This document shows positions 13,886-21,564 of a stretch of 24,225 nucleotides of DNA, piece after piece. Source of the DNA: JBHENN01 sp046262015 (lineage in GTDB: Bacteria; Actinomycetota; CADDZG01; WHSQ01). Both the position numbers and the translations under genes were made by a program. Position 1 is the stretch's first letter, and every line of letters begins with the position of its first letter. The notes beneath the pieces are model-generated. The model had not been told where the DNA came from. It saw nothing but the letters and a program-made list of their open reading frames with translations, and did no database searches. The stretch covers positions 1 to 24,225 of the forward strand of contig JBHENN010000027.1 of assembly GCA_046262015.1 (NCBI GenBank). Direction: 5' to 3'.

Positions 13886-15418
13886 TCAGCCCTCGTACTG
13901 GTCCGGCAGGTCGTTCTCGAACAGGACCACGTCGCCCGGACCGAGCAGCACCCGTAGCCGCTCGGTCGCGTCCGCGAGGGTGTCGACCGCGACCACCTCG
14001 GCGCGCCGCGCGCGCTCGGCTCCCGCCACCAAGGCCGCCCGGTTGGTGGATCCCACCACGATCACCGTGTCGGCGACGGCGCCGGCGGCTTCCCCGAAGC
14101 GCTCGTTCTCGCCCGCCTGGAGGTCGCCCAGCTCGATCATGCCCGGGGTCACGACGACCTTGCGTCCTCCCCCCGGCATGGCCGCCAGTACCTCCAGGGC
14201 GGCCGCGGCACCCTGGGGGTTGGAGTTGTACGCGTCGTCGATCACCGTGACCCCTCCCGTCCCCTCGATCAGCTGGAGGCGGTGCGGCGGAGGCTCCAGC
14301 TGATCGATCGCGCCGGCGAGATCGGACAGCGGCCGACCGGCGGCGCGGGCGACGGCGATCGCGGCGAGGACGTGGCCGGTCGCGTGCCGTCCAACGAGTC
14401 GGGTGCGTACCGAGACCGAGCCTCCGGAAGGCGCGTCCACGACGGTCATATCGGTCCCGGCCGGACCCACCTGCACGGCGCGCGCCGTCACGTCGGGCGC
14501 GCCGGACGGGTCGAGGCCGTAGCGCACCACCGGGACGTGCTCGGTCTTGTCGGCGAGCGCACGCACCTCGGGGTCGTCCACGTTCATCACCGCGGTGTCC
14601 TCGGCGCCGAGGGCGGCGACGAGCTCGTACTTGGCCTTACGGACCGCGTCGATAGAGCCGAAGCGCTTGAGGTGCGCGGGGCCGATCGAGGTCAGCACCC
14701 CGATGCGAGGACGCGCGAAGCGCGCGAGCTCGGCGATGTCGCCCTCCTTGTAGGCCCCCATCTCCACCACGAAGTAGCGGTGGGCGGGGGCGAGCTGCTC
14801 GTTGATCGTGCGGCACACCCCCAGAGGCGTGTTGAACGAGTCGGGCGTTGCCAGGACCGCTTCCTCGGGTCCGAGCAGCCGGCGGACGGCCAGCTTGGTC
14901 GACGTCTTGCCGAACGACCCGGTGATACCGACCACGACCGGACGCACCTCGCTCAGGCGGCGACGGGCGGCGCGCAGGTAGCGCGCGTTGATCGCCGATT
15001 GCACGGGGACGAGCAGCACGTCGGCGAGGGTGATGAGCCGCGGGGCGCCGACGAAGACGCACGCGGTCGCGACCGCCCACGTCACGAGGTCCCACGGCGC
15101 GCCGCCGGCAAGGTGCGCGGCGGCCGACGGCAGCAGGATCGCCCCCACCGAGAGGAGGGTGGCGACGATCAGGATCCGCCACGCTCGACCCGTCATGACG
15201 AGGGCCTTCTTCTGCCGGCGCGCGCCCAGGAACAGCGCGCGCCGGCGGTTCCGCCGGACCCAGTCCATGAAGCGGGCGCGCTTGTAGCCGTCGAGTTGGA
15301 AGATGTGCAGGGCGCGCCGCAGCCTCACGATCTGCCACGCCGTGAACGCGGGGACCACCCCGTACACGATGGCGCGCAGCAGCACCGAATAGCCGTAGAA
15401 CGGGTCGGAGAAGCCCAC
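13886..15418 (-). CDS. Membrane-anchored Mur ligase family protein (MurF-like)
   Basis: This 510-aa protein has an unusual N-terminal section of about 150 residues. It contains hydrophobic segments near 10-30, 80-103 and 112-140, and a strongly basic stretch (about 47-72) between them. The Mur ligase core follows: P-loop GITGSFGKTSTK (164-175), MGAYKEGDIAEL, GPAHLKRFGS, NVDDPEV, and DDAYNSNPQGAAAALE (about 393-408), as in MurF. The C-terminal domain has VVTPGMIELG. MurF adds D-Ala-D-Ala to the UDP-MurNAc tripeptide, fitting the ddl gene 69 nt downstream. The start is a GTG directly abutting the TAG of the hydrolase gene, implying reinitiation. Because canonical MurF is soluble, it could be a second, specialised ligase. 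Confidence 0.88.
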   Translation of the reverse strand: MGFSDPFYGYSVLLRAIVYGVVPAFTAWQIVRLRRALHIFQLDGYKRARFMDWVRRNRRRALFLGARRQKKALVMTGRAWRILIVATLLSVGAILLPSAAAHLAGGAPWDLVTWAVATACVFVGAPRLITLADVLLVPVQSAINARYLRAARRRLSEVRPVVVGITGSFGKTSTKLAVRRLLGPEEAVLATPDSFNTPLGVCRTINEQLAPAHRYFVVEMGAYKEGDIAELARFARPRIGVLTSIGPAHLKRFGSIDAVRKAKYELVAALGAEDTAVMNVDDPEVRALADKTEHVPVVRYGLDPSGAPDVTARAVQVGPAGTDMTVVDAPSGGSVSVRTRLVGRHATGHVLAAIAVARAAGRPLSDLAGAIDQLEPPPHRLQLIEGTGGVTVIDDAYNSNPQGAAAALEVLAAMPGGGRKVVVTPGMIELGDLQAGENERFGEAAGAVADTVIVVGSTNRAALVAGAERARRAEVVAVDTLADATERLRVLLGPGDVVLFENDLPDQYEG

Positions 15419-16189
15419 CTAGCTCGGCGCGCCGAGGAAGTGACGCACGATCCGACAGAACCGGTCCGGCTCGTCGAGGTACGCGAAGTGACCCGCTCCT
15501 TCGAGCAGGACCAGACCGGCGTCGGGGATCAGCTGCTCCATCCTGCGCGCGTGCGCTACCGGCACCGCGTCATCCTCGGTCCCCCACACCAGCAGGGTCG
15601 GCGCGCCGATCCTCGGCAAGAGCTCCGTGAGGTCCTCGTTCACCACCCTGACGAGCACGTCTCGCATAGCCCCCGCGTCGCGGTAATCCTGCGACGCGAT
15701 GCGCTCGTAAACCAAGGCGCGCACCTTCTTACCCGGCGCGCCGAGACGCCCGGCGACGCGCGCACCTCGGGACGCGATCCGCTTGGCGCGGGCTCTCATC
15801 GACGGCGGCATCCTGAGCCCCGGGGACCCTACGAGCACGAGCTTCTCGACCCTCGCAGGCTCCCTCGCCGCCATCAGCAGGGCGGTCTTCGCGCCGTACG
15901 AGTGACCGACGAGATGGGCGGGTCCGACGTCGAGCTGCTCCAGCACCCGGACGACGAACGCGGCGTAGTCGGGCGTCCCCCACACGGTTGCGGGCGGCGG
16001 CGCGTCTCCGAACCCCGGCAGGTCAATCGCGATCACCCGGAAGCCGCTGCTCAGACAGCGCGTGACCGGGGTCATCGCCTCGATCCGAGCCCCCCAACCG
16101 TGGAGGACGACGACCGGACGACCTTGCCCCGAGGACAGCACGCGCGTCCTCTGACCGTCGATCTCGAGCGAGTCGTAGACCTGTTCCAT
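15419..16189 (-). CDS. Alpha/beta hydrolase family protein
   Basis: This 256-aa alpha/beta-hydrolase-fold protein has the oxyanion motif VVLHGWGA (HG at 30-31), the nucleophile elbow GHSYGAK (S97), an acid in WGTEDDAVP, and the catalytic His in LEGAGHFAYLDEPDRF. The substrate is unknown; such proteins are often esterases, thioesterases or lactonases. It sits between the permease gene (32-nt gap) and the murF-like gene (no gap). A role in cell-envelope metabolism is therefore plausible but not shown. The ATG at 16189 is chosen because the family N-terminus (VYDSLEIDGQRTRVLSSGQGRP) begins there. AGGTGG abuts the ATG, which is closer than normal. Confidence 0.88.
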   Translation of the reverse strand: MEQVYDSLEIDGQRTRVLSSGQGRPVVVLHGWGARIEAMTPVTRCLSSGFRVIAIDLPGFGDAPPPATVWGTPDYAAFVVRVLEQLDVGPAHLVGHSYGAKTALLMAAREPARVEKLVLVGSPGLRMPPSMRARAKRIASRGARVAGRLGAPGKKVRALVYERIASQDYRDAGAMRDVLVRVVNEDLTELLPRIGAPTLLVWGTEDDAVPVAHARRMEQLIPDAGLVLLEGAGHFAYLDEPDRFCRIVRHFLGAPS

Positions 16190-16221
16190 CCACCTGCAGT
16201 ATCGCCGCTGTGGCGGCGTTC

Positions 16222-17202
16222 CTAGGTGTAGCGAACGCGTGGGTCGAGCAGCGCGTAGAGGACGTCGACCACCAGGTTCGCCAGCGTGATGAAGGTCGCG
16301 GCGATCACCGTTATGCCGGCGATCACGGGCAGGTCCGAGACGTTGAGGGCGCCCAGAGCGAGGTTGCCGAGCCCCGGGATGTTGAAGACCGTCTCGATGA
16401 TGATGCTGCCGCCGAGGAGGATGCCGAGGTCGAGCCCGTACATCGTCACGATCGGCGAGAGACCGGCGCGCATCTGATGTCGGACGATCCCGGAGCTCTC
16501 GAGGCCCTTGGCCGCGGCCGTGCGCAGGTAATCCTCGTGCTCGACCTCCACCAGCGCTCCCCGTGCCATGCGCGCGTACAGGCCCACGAAGGTGAACGCC
16601 AGCGCGAGCCATGGCACCCACATCGCGCGCAGCCAGCCCAGCGGGTCGGTGGTAAAGGGGACGTACGTGTTGGCTTCATAGATCCCCAAGGTGCGGTCGA
16701 AGAGCAAGATCGCCAGTATCCCGGCGAGGAACACGGGCATGGACATGCTCACGAGGGCGAACCCCATGGCGGCACGCGCGGGCAGGGCGCGCCGGCGCAG
16801 GGCCGCAAGGGTCCCGATCCCGACACCGACCACGAGCCACACGATCGATGCCCCTAGCGCGAGTTGCACGGTGGGCGCCACGCTGCCCATGACCATGGCC
16901 GTCACCGGTGCGTTCGCGGCGAACGAGCGGCCGAGATCGCCGTGCAACGCGTTCCATAGATAGCGTCCGAGCTGGACGGACAGGGGCCGGTCGAGACCGA
17001 GGTTCTCTTCGATCCGCCGGACGCGGTCCGGCTCGGTGTTCCGACCGGCAATCAGGACCGCCACGGGGCTGAACTCACCGGGCCCCCGCTCCTTCTTGCC
17101 GGCCCCCCCGGGGAGCACGAAGAACATAAGGAAGACGGTGACTATGGCCAGCAGGATGGTCATGCCTGCGTAAAGGGTCCGTTTGACGATGTAGCGCGCC
17201 AT
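16222..17202 (-). CDS. DppB/OppB-type ABC transporter permease (orphan)
   Basis: This 326-aa integral membrane protein of the peptide/nickel ABC permease family has an N-terminal signature ARYIVKRTLYAGMTILLAIVTVFLMFFVLPGG. The conserved NLGLDRPLSVQLGRYLWNALHGDLGRSF follows, then about five further membrane helices. The EAA coupling loop is YLRTAAAKGL, and the C-terminus ends in LLDPRVRYT. A working importer needs a DppC-like partner, ATPases and a binding protein, and none is adjacent on this strand. It heads the minus-strand run hydrolase-murF-ddl-sigR-rsrA, so it may import peptides linked to cell-wall turnover (inference). GGAGGT lies 3 nt before the ATG. A BlaI-like dyad lies 28 nt upstream of the start. 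Confidence 0.9.
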   Translation of the reverse strand: MARYIVKRTLYAGMTILLAIVTVFLMFFVLPGGAGKKERGPGEFSPVAVLIAGRNTEPDRVRRIEENLGLDRPLSVQLGRYLWNALHGDLGRSFAANAPVTAMVMGSVAPTVQLALGASIVWLVVGVGIGTLAALRRRALPARAAMGFALVSMSMPVFLAGILAILLFDRTLGIYEANTYVPFTTDPLGWLRAMWVPWLALAFTFVGLYARMARGALVEVEHEDYLRTAAAKGLESSGIVRHQMRAGLSPIVTMYGLDLGILLGGSIIIETVFNIPGLGNLALGALNVSDLPVIAGITVIAATFITLANLVVDVLYALLDPRVRYT

Positions 17203-17229
17203 CCCACCTCCGGTCCGCGGCGGGTCACG

Positions 17230-17247
17230 CTACTACTTTTGTAGTAG
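17230..17247. promoter_or_regulatory. BlaI/MecI-like operator dyad between divergent genes
   Basis: CTACTACTTTTGTAGTAG is a perfect 7-bp inverted repeat around TTTT. TACTAC-N4-GTAGTA has the same half-sites and spacing as BlaI/MecI-family operators such as the staphylococcal mec dyad, as I recall it. It lies 27 nt upstream of the permease ATG and 50 nt upstream of the ABC ATPase ATG, so one repressor could control both directions. No blaI gene is in the window. Confidence 0.55.
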
Positions 17248-17260
17248 ACCAGGCCGATGC

Positions 17261-17289
17261 TTCTCGAACCCGTGCACTCACTCCATAGT
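17261..17289 (+). promoter_or_regulatory. Weak candidate promoter for the ABC exporter (leaderless)
   Basis: TTCTCG (17261-17266) and CATAGT (17284-17289) are spaced 17 nt, and the second ends 8 nt before the ATG at 17298, which lacks a Shine-Dalgarno. This fits leaderless initiation, but the -35 match is poor. Confidence 0.25.
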
Positions 17290-17297
17290 TGTCGACC

Positions 17298-18068
17298 ATG
17301 AGCTCTCCGATCCTGCGCGCCCACGACCTGGTCAAGTCGTTCCGCGCGACGCGCGCCGTCGACGGCGTCGGCCTGAGCGTCGCGCCGGGCGAGCGCGTCG
17401 GCCTCCTCGGACCCAACGGCGCGGGCAAGACGACCACCTTGTTCATGCTCCTCGGGGTGATCACACCGGATTCCGGCGGGGTCGAGATCGCCGGCCACCG
17501 CCTGCCCCACGGACGCATCCACGCGCTCTCCCAGGTGGGGTTCGCCGCGAGCTACCTCCCCCTGGCGGAGAGGATGCGGGTGCACGAGTTCCTCCGGCTG
17601 TACGGACAGCTCTACGGCATCGCCGATCCGACCGAGGCGATCCGCGCGGGGCTCGAGCGGTTCGGCATCGGCGAGCTCATCGATGCGATGGGCCACGAGC
17701 TGTCATCGGGCCAGCGAACGATCATCGGCATCGTCAAGGCCACGCTCCACGACCCGGCGCTGCTCGTCCTCGATGAGCCCACCGCGTCGCTCGATCCGGA
17801 GGTCGCACTGCGCGTACGCACCGGACTGCACCGCATCTGCGACGAGCAGGGAACCGCGCTGCTGATGACGAGCCACAACATGCCGGATGTCGAGAGGCTG
17901 TGCCAGCGGGTCATCTTCCTGTCCGACGGTCGCATCGCCGCCGACGACACTCCCGAAGCGGTGGCCGCACGCTTCAGCCGCGCCGACCTCGAGGGCGTCT
18001 TCTTGCACCTCGCCGCAGGGGGCAGGGAAGCCCGGGTCGCCCACGACGAGACGGACCGCCCGGTATGA
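17298..18068 (+). CDS. ABC transporter ATP-binding protein (ABC-2 export type)
   Basis: This 256-aa nucleotide-binding subunit has Walker A GPNGAGKT (38-45), a signature LSSGQ, Walker B LLVLDEPTASLDP and the switch His in MTSHNM. It energises the membrane protein encoded directly downstream, with which it shares an ATGA overlap (18065-18068). The exported substrate is unknown; polyketide, lipid or drug export are common for this class. I prefer the ATG at 17298 over the in-frame TTG at 17289, because the typical N-terminus (SSPILRAHDLVKSFRATRAVDGV) starts there. It is divergent from the orphan permease gene, with the BlaI-like dyad between them. Confidence 0.93.
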   Translation: MSSPILRAHDLVKSFRATRAVDGVGLSVAPGERVGLLGPNGAGKTTTLFMLLGVITPDSGGVEIAGHRLPHGRIHALSQVGFAASYLPLAERMRVHEFLRLYGQLYGIADPTEAIRAGLERFGIGELIDAMGHELSSGQRTIIGIVKATLHDPALLVLDEPTASLDPEVALRVRTGLHRICDEQGTALLMTSHNMPDVERLCQRVIFLSDGRIAADDTPEAVAARFSRADLEGVFLHLAAGGREARVAHDETDRPV

Positions 18069-18904
18069 CCTCCACCCGCGCCGACGCTCCGGGCGTGCCC
18101 GGGCCGGCCCTCCGTCGCGGCTCGAGCTGGCTCCGTATCCGCGCGGTGGCACGCCGCCATCTGTATGTGCTGCCGCGGAGCCCGCATCGGTTGTTCGACC
18201 TCACGATCTGGCCGTTGGTCGACGTGCTCCTGTTCGGCTCGCTCGCGGTGTTCGTCTCCCGTGAGGGTGAAGGCCTCGCCGCGGGCTACCTCCTCTCGGG
18301 CATCGTCCTCTGGCATGTGGTTTATCAATCCCAGATCGCGGTATCCGCAGGCATGCTCGAGGAGACGTGGTCGCGCAACATCGTGAACCTCCTGGTGACC
18401 CCTTTGCGAGAAGGCGAGTACGTCCTCGGCGTCGCCTTGTTCGGCCTCGCCAAGATCACTCTCGGCGTCGCCGTAGTCGCCCTGACCGCGTTGGTCTTCT
18501 ACGCGTTCGACATCTCGAGCCTCGGATGGGGGCTCATCCCCATCGTCGCGATCCTGCTAACGGTCGGATGGGCGATCTCTCTGTTCGTGATCGCTCTGAT
18601 CCTTCGTTTCGGAAGCGGGGCCGAGGCGCTCGTCTGGGGGGTGATGTTCGCGGTCATGCCGCTATCCGGCGTCTTCTACCCGGTCAGCGCCCTCCCGGCA
18701 CTGCTCCAACCGATCGCTCTGGCGCTCCCTCCCACCCACGCGTTCGCCGCGGCCCGCTCCCTGGTGGCCGGACACGGGCTGCCGTGGGACGAGGTCGCCC
18801 TCGGCGCGCTCACCTCCCTGGGGGTGACCGCGATCGCGCTGCTGTTCCTGCTCCGTATGCTGCGCCTGTTCCGCCGCCGCGGCTACATCAGCCGCTACAC
18901 CTAG
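18065..18904 (+). CDS. ABC-2 type transporter permease
   Basis: This 279-aa membrane subunit belongs to the ABC-2 family. After a basic cytoplasmic N-terminus with an amphipathic segment (LRIRAVARRHLYVLPRSPHRLFDL), about six hydrophobic segments follow. They include WPLVDVLLFGSLAVFV, the long ITLGVAVVALTALVFYAF and IPIVAILLTVGWAISLFVIALILRF, and the ABC-2 motif PLSGVFYPVSALPALLQPIALALPPTHAF. The C-terminal RRRGYISRYT is typical. It is translated by ATGA overlap with the ATPase gene, so the two form an exporter. Strong hairpins follow its stop codon. Confidence 0.92.
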   Translation: MTSTRADAPGVPGPALRRGSSWLRIRAVARRHLYVLPRSPHRLFDLTIWPLVDVLLFGSLAVFVSREGEGLAAGYLLSGIVLWHVVYQSQIAVSAGMLEETWSRNIVNLLVTPLREGEYVLGVALFGLAKITLGVAVVALTALVFYAFDISSLGWGLIPIVAILLTVGWAISLFVIALILRFGSGAEALVWGVMFAVMPLSGVFYPVSALPALLQPIALALPPTHAFAAARSLVAGHGLPWDEVALGALTSLGVTAIALLFLLRMLRLFRRRGYISRYT

Positions 18905-18908
18905 CCGA

Positions 18909-18969
18909 GTGGGTGGATCTGCGCGCGATATGCGGACAAACCACCCACCCGGCGGGCGCCGGCCGGGTG
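18909..18969 (+). terminator. Tandem GC-rich hairpins after the ABC exporter genes
   Basis: GTGGGTGG (18909-18916) pairs with CCACCCAC (18941-18948) around 24 nt. The alternative CACCCGGC (18946-18953) pairs with GCCGGGTG (18962-18969) around an 8-nt loop. The two share bases 18946-18948, so they would compete. They start 5 nt after the permease stop. There is no T-run; a non-canonical terminator is likely. A TAGAGT (18978-18983) further on could be a -10 for the peptidase gene. Confidence 0.4.
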
Positions 18970-19049
18970 CGACGGGCTAGAGTGCGCCGCTGGAACCACC
19001 CCGGGCCGGCGCCGTCCCGTGCCGGCCGCCCGCGCCTAAGGAGGGCGGA

Positions 19050-20096
19050 TTGAACCAAGATCTCTTCCTCGAGCTCGTCTCGACACCGGGGATCTCCGGG
19101 CGCGAGGAGCGGATCCGTAAGGTCGTTGCCGCCGCGCTCGAAGACCTCGTCGACGACATCCGGGTGGACCGGCTCGGCAACCTGATCGGGCACCGCGCTG
19201 GCAAGGGACCGAAGCTGATGCTGTCGGCGCACATGGACTCGATCGGCTTCATCGTCAAGCACGTCGACGACGGCGGGTTCCTGCGGATCTCGCCGGTCGG
19301 TGGTTTCGACCCGCGCACGCTCGTGATGCAGCGAGTTCTCGTCCAGGGCAAGAAGGACTACGTCGGCGTGCTCTCGCCGGCCGAGAAACCGATCCACCTG
19401 CTCGACGACGAGGAGCGCAAGAAAGTGCCGAAGATCGACGACCTGTTCGTCGATCTGCTGCTTCCCGTCGAGGAGGTCAAGGCCAACGTCGCGGTCGGGG
19501 ACCCGGTCTCGTACCACCGGGAAGCGATCGTCACCGAACGGGCCGTCGTGGCCCCCTACCTCGACGACCGCCTGGGGGTCTACGTGCTGCTCGAGGCGCT
19601 CCGCGCCGCCCGGAAGACGTCGTTCGACATAAGCGCGGTGGTGAGCGTGCAGGAAGAGGTCGGCGTGCGGGGCGCGATCACCGGAGCCTTCGGGACCGAG
19701 CCCGACCTCGGGATCGCGCTCGACGTCAGCATCGCCATAGACATCCCCGGCGCCGATCGCAGTCAGAAGGTCGGTTCCCTCGGCGAGGGTGCGTCGATAT
19801 CGGTGATGGATTCGATGACCATCTCGGATCCTCGCATGGTCCGCCGGTTCGAAGAGCTCGCGACGGCCCACGGGATCAAGCACGACCGCGACATCCTCCT
19901 CGGAGGAGGCACGGACGCGCGCGGCATCCAGCTATCGCGGGCGGGTGTCCCGGTTGTGACTCTCGGACCGCGGGTCCGCTACGTGCACACCGTCAACGAA
20001 GCCGCGCTGATCGAGGACATCGAGGCGAGCGTCGACCTGCTGGCCGCGTTCCTCGAGACCGGGCACGACATCGACCTCGAATGGAAGGACGCGTGA
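19050..20096 (+). CDS. M42 family metallopeptidase (glutamyl aminopeptidase/endoglucanase-like)
   Basis: This 348-aa dinuclear metallo-aminopeptidase belongs to family M42 (PepA/TET type, cytoplasmic, often forming dodecamers). Metal ligands and catalytic residues are visible: H61 and D63 in LSAHMDSIGFIV, the bridging Asp in APYLDDRLG, the catalytic and ligand Glu pair in VQEEVGVRGA, the Asp in IALDVSIA, and the C-terminal His in RYVHTVNEA. STPGISGREERIR at the N-terminus is typical. The start is a TTG at 19050, supported by an excellent AAGGAGGG 5 nt upstream. It probably trims peptides. No operon partner is evident, and the next gene is 60 nt downstream. Confidence 0.93.
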   Translation: MNQDLFLELVSTPGISGREERIRKVVAAALEDLVDDIRVDRLGNLIGHRAGKGPKLMLSAHMDSIGFIVKHVDDGGFLRISPVGGFDPRTLVMQRVLVQGKKDYVGVLSPAEKPIHLLDDEERKKVPKIDDLFVDLLLPVEEVKANVAVGDPVSYHREAIVTERAVVAPYLDDRLGVYVLLEALRAARKTSFDISAVVSVQEEVGVRGAITGAFGTEPDLGIALDVSIAIDIPGADRSQKVGSLGEGASISVMDSMTISDPRMVRRFEELATAHGIKHDRDILLGGGTDARGIQLSRAGVPVVTLGPRVRYVHTVNEAALIEDIEASVDLLAAFLETGHDIDLEWKDA

Positions 20097-20156
20097 GGTA
20101 GAGGGGATGCACCCGGTCGCGTCGACGGTCTGCGTTGGGTCGGTCAGTATGAAGAG

Positions 20157-21344
20157 ATGAAGGCCCGCAGCGCGCCCGTCGTGGCCTGGTTCCTGTGCCT
20201 GGCGGCCATCGCCCTCGGCGTCGGGGCGGTGGTGCTGTTCGTGCTCAGCGGGCGGCCTCCGGTCGAGGTGCTCACCCACGGAGAGCTGGTGTCGGCCGAG
20301 ATCGCTCTCACGTTCTCGGTGGTCGGCGCGGTCATCGCATCGAAGCGGCCGGACAACCCGATCGGCTGGATCCTCTGCGGCGTCGGTGTGTCGCAGGGGC
20401 TGGTCGAGTTCACCTACCTGTACACCCGCTATGCCTACGTGACGGAGCCGGGCTCACTCCCCGCGGCCGAGCTGGTGGCGTGGCTCAGCTCGTGGACGTG
20501 GCAGCCCGGGTTGGTCGGGATGCTGATCTTCCTCCCCCTGCTCTTCCCGAACGGCAGGCTCCTGTCGCGTCGCTGGCGGCCGCTCGCGTGGCTGTCGGGC
20601 GTCGCGTCCGCAGGGATGATCGTCGGGACCGCCGTCAGCTTGTGGCCGGTGCGCGGTCCCAAGCTGCTCGGTCCCGTCGAGGACGAGGCCCGCTGGCTCG
20701 AGCCGGTCCTGTTGCTGCTCCTGGGGTGCGCGGTCGGGTCGGCGATCTCGCTGATCGCCAGGTTCCGCCGGTCGCGCGGGGACGAACGACAGCAGCTCAA
20801 GTGGTTCACGTTCGCCGTCGCCGCGCTGCTGCTGTTCATCGCCGTGTACGGACGAGACGCAGGTTCGGTCCTGGACGCGCTGATCGGCACGCTCGGGTTC
20901 GTGATCATCCTCGGCGTCCCTGCGGCGCTCGGCGTGGCGCTCCTGAAGTACCGCCTCTACGACATCGACCTGATCATCAACCGCACCCTGGTCTACGGCG
21001 CGCTGAGCGCGATCCTCGCGGTCACCTATCTCGCACTGGTCACCGGGGTCAGCTCGCTCGCGGGCGACTCGCCGCTGACCGTGGCGGCGTCGACGCTGGC
21101 GGTCGCGGCGCTGTTCCGGCCGCTGCGCGCGCGGGTGCAGGGGTTCATCGATCGCCGGTTCTACCGCCAGAAGTACGACGCGCAGCGGACTATCGACGAC
21201 TTCAGCGCCCGCCTGCGCGACGAGGTCTCGCTCGACAGCTTGACGACCCACCTGCTCGACGTGGTGCAGGACACGATGCATCCGGAGCGGGTGTCGCTGT
21301 GGCTGCGACCATCGGGCGCGGGCGCGGTCGAAACGAACAGGTGA
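20157..21344 (+). CDS. Multi-pass membrane protein resembling the sensor half of a histidine kinase
   Basis: The 395-aa protein has about eight hydrophobic segments (near 8-32, 45-62, 68-85, 119-131, 141-161, 178-200, 217-235 and 240-262), with RPDNPIGWILCGVG and FLPLLFPNGRLLSRRWRPLAW between them. It then has the conserved KYRLYDIDLIINRTLVYGAL, two more segments, and a cytoplasmic tail RRFYRQKYDAQRTIDDFSARLRDEVSLDSLTTHLLDVVQDTMHPERVSLWLR. This arrangement is common in actinobacterial membrane proteins and in the N-terminal half of some histidine kinases. No HisKA or ATPase domain follows, because the protein stops shortly after the signalling helix. Function unknown; a truncated sensor or a stand-alone sensory protein are both possible. 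Confidence 0.85.
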   Translation: MKARSAPVVAWFLCLAAIALGVGAVVLFVLSGRPPVEVLTHGELVSAEIALTFSVVGAVIASKRPDNPIGWILCGVGVSQGLVEFTYLYTRYAYVTEPGSLPAAELVAWLSSWTWQPGLVGMLIFLPLLFPNGRLLSRRWRPLAWLSGVASAGMIVGTAVSLWPVRGPKLLGPVEDEARWLEPVLLLLLGCAVGSAISLIARFRRSRGDERQQLKWFTFAVAALLLFIAVYGRDAGSVLDALIGTLGFVIILGVPAALGVALLKYRLYDIDLIINRTLVYGALSAILAVTYLALVTGVSSLAGDSPLTVAASTLAVAALFRPLRARVQGFIDRRFYRQKYDAQRTIDDFSARLRDEVSLDSLTTHLLDVVQDTMHPERVSLWLRPSGAGAVETNR

Positions 21345-21413
21345 TCCGGCCGATGCTCTCTCGGGGGTGCTCCGAGGAGGCCTGCGGCCCCAGCCACGGC
21401 AGACGGCGCAGAG

Positions 21414-21515
21414 CTACTTGGCCTTCTTGCCCTTCTTGGTCTGACGCTTCTCCTTGAGGCTCTGCTTGGGCGCTTTCTTGGATGCCTTGCTGCCGCCCTT
21501 GTCCTTGTTCGCCAT
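21414..21515 (-). CDS. 33-aa lysine-rich small basic protein
   Basis: The short frame from ATG 21515 to TAG 21414 encodes a 33-aa product starting MANKDKGGSKASKKAPK, with about 14 Lys and no hydrophobic core. AGGAGG lies 4-5 nt upstream of the ATG, a strong ribosome site. Similar short Lys-rich proteins beginning MANKDKGG are widespread in Actinomycetota, from my recollection of annotated genomes. Their role is unknown; nucleic-acid binding is a guess from charge. It is tail-to-tail with the membrane protein gene and downstream of the PPOX gene on the same strand (49-nt gap). Confidence 0.75.
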   Translation of the reverse strand: MANKDKGGSKASKKAPKQSLKEKRQTKKGKKAK

Positions 21516-21564
21516 GACTCCTCCTAACGCCGCTCCCACCCGAACCTTGCGAGCTGACCGAACC

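Noticed and set aside
14282..16225. Very long plus-strand open frame (about 647 codons) opposite murF and the hydrolase
   Set aside because: Rich in Arg, His, Asp and Val repeats with no recognisable domain. It is antisense to two well-supported genes, a typical high-GC shadow.
18888..19883. Minus-strand open frame opposite the M42 peptidase
   Set aside because: Antisense shadow; the M42 frame has all metal ligands and a strong ribosome site.
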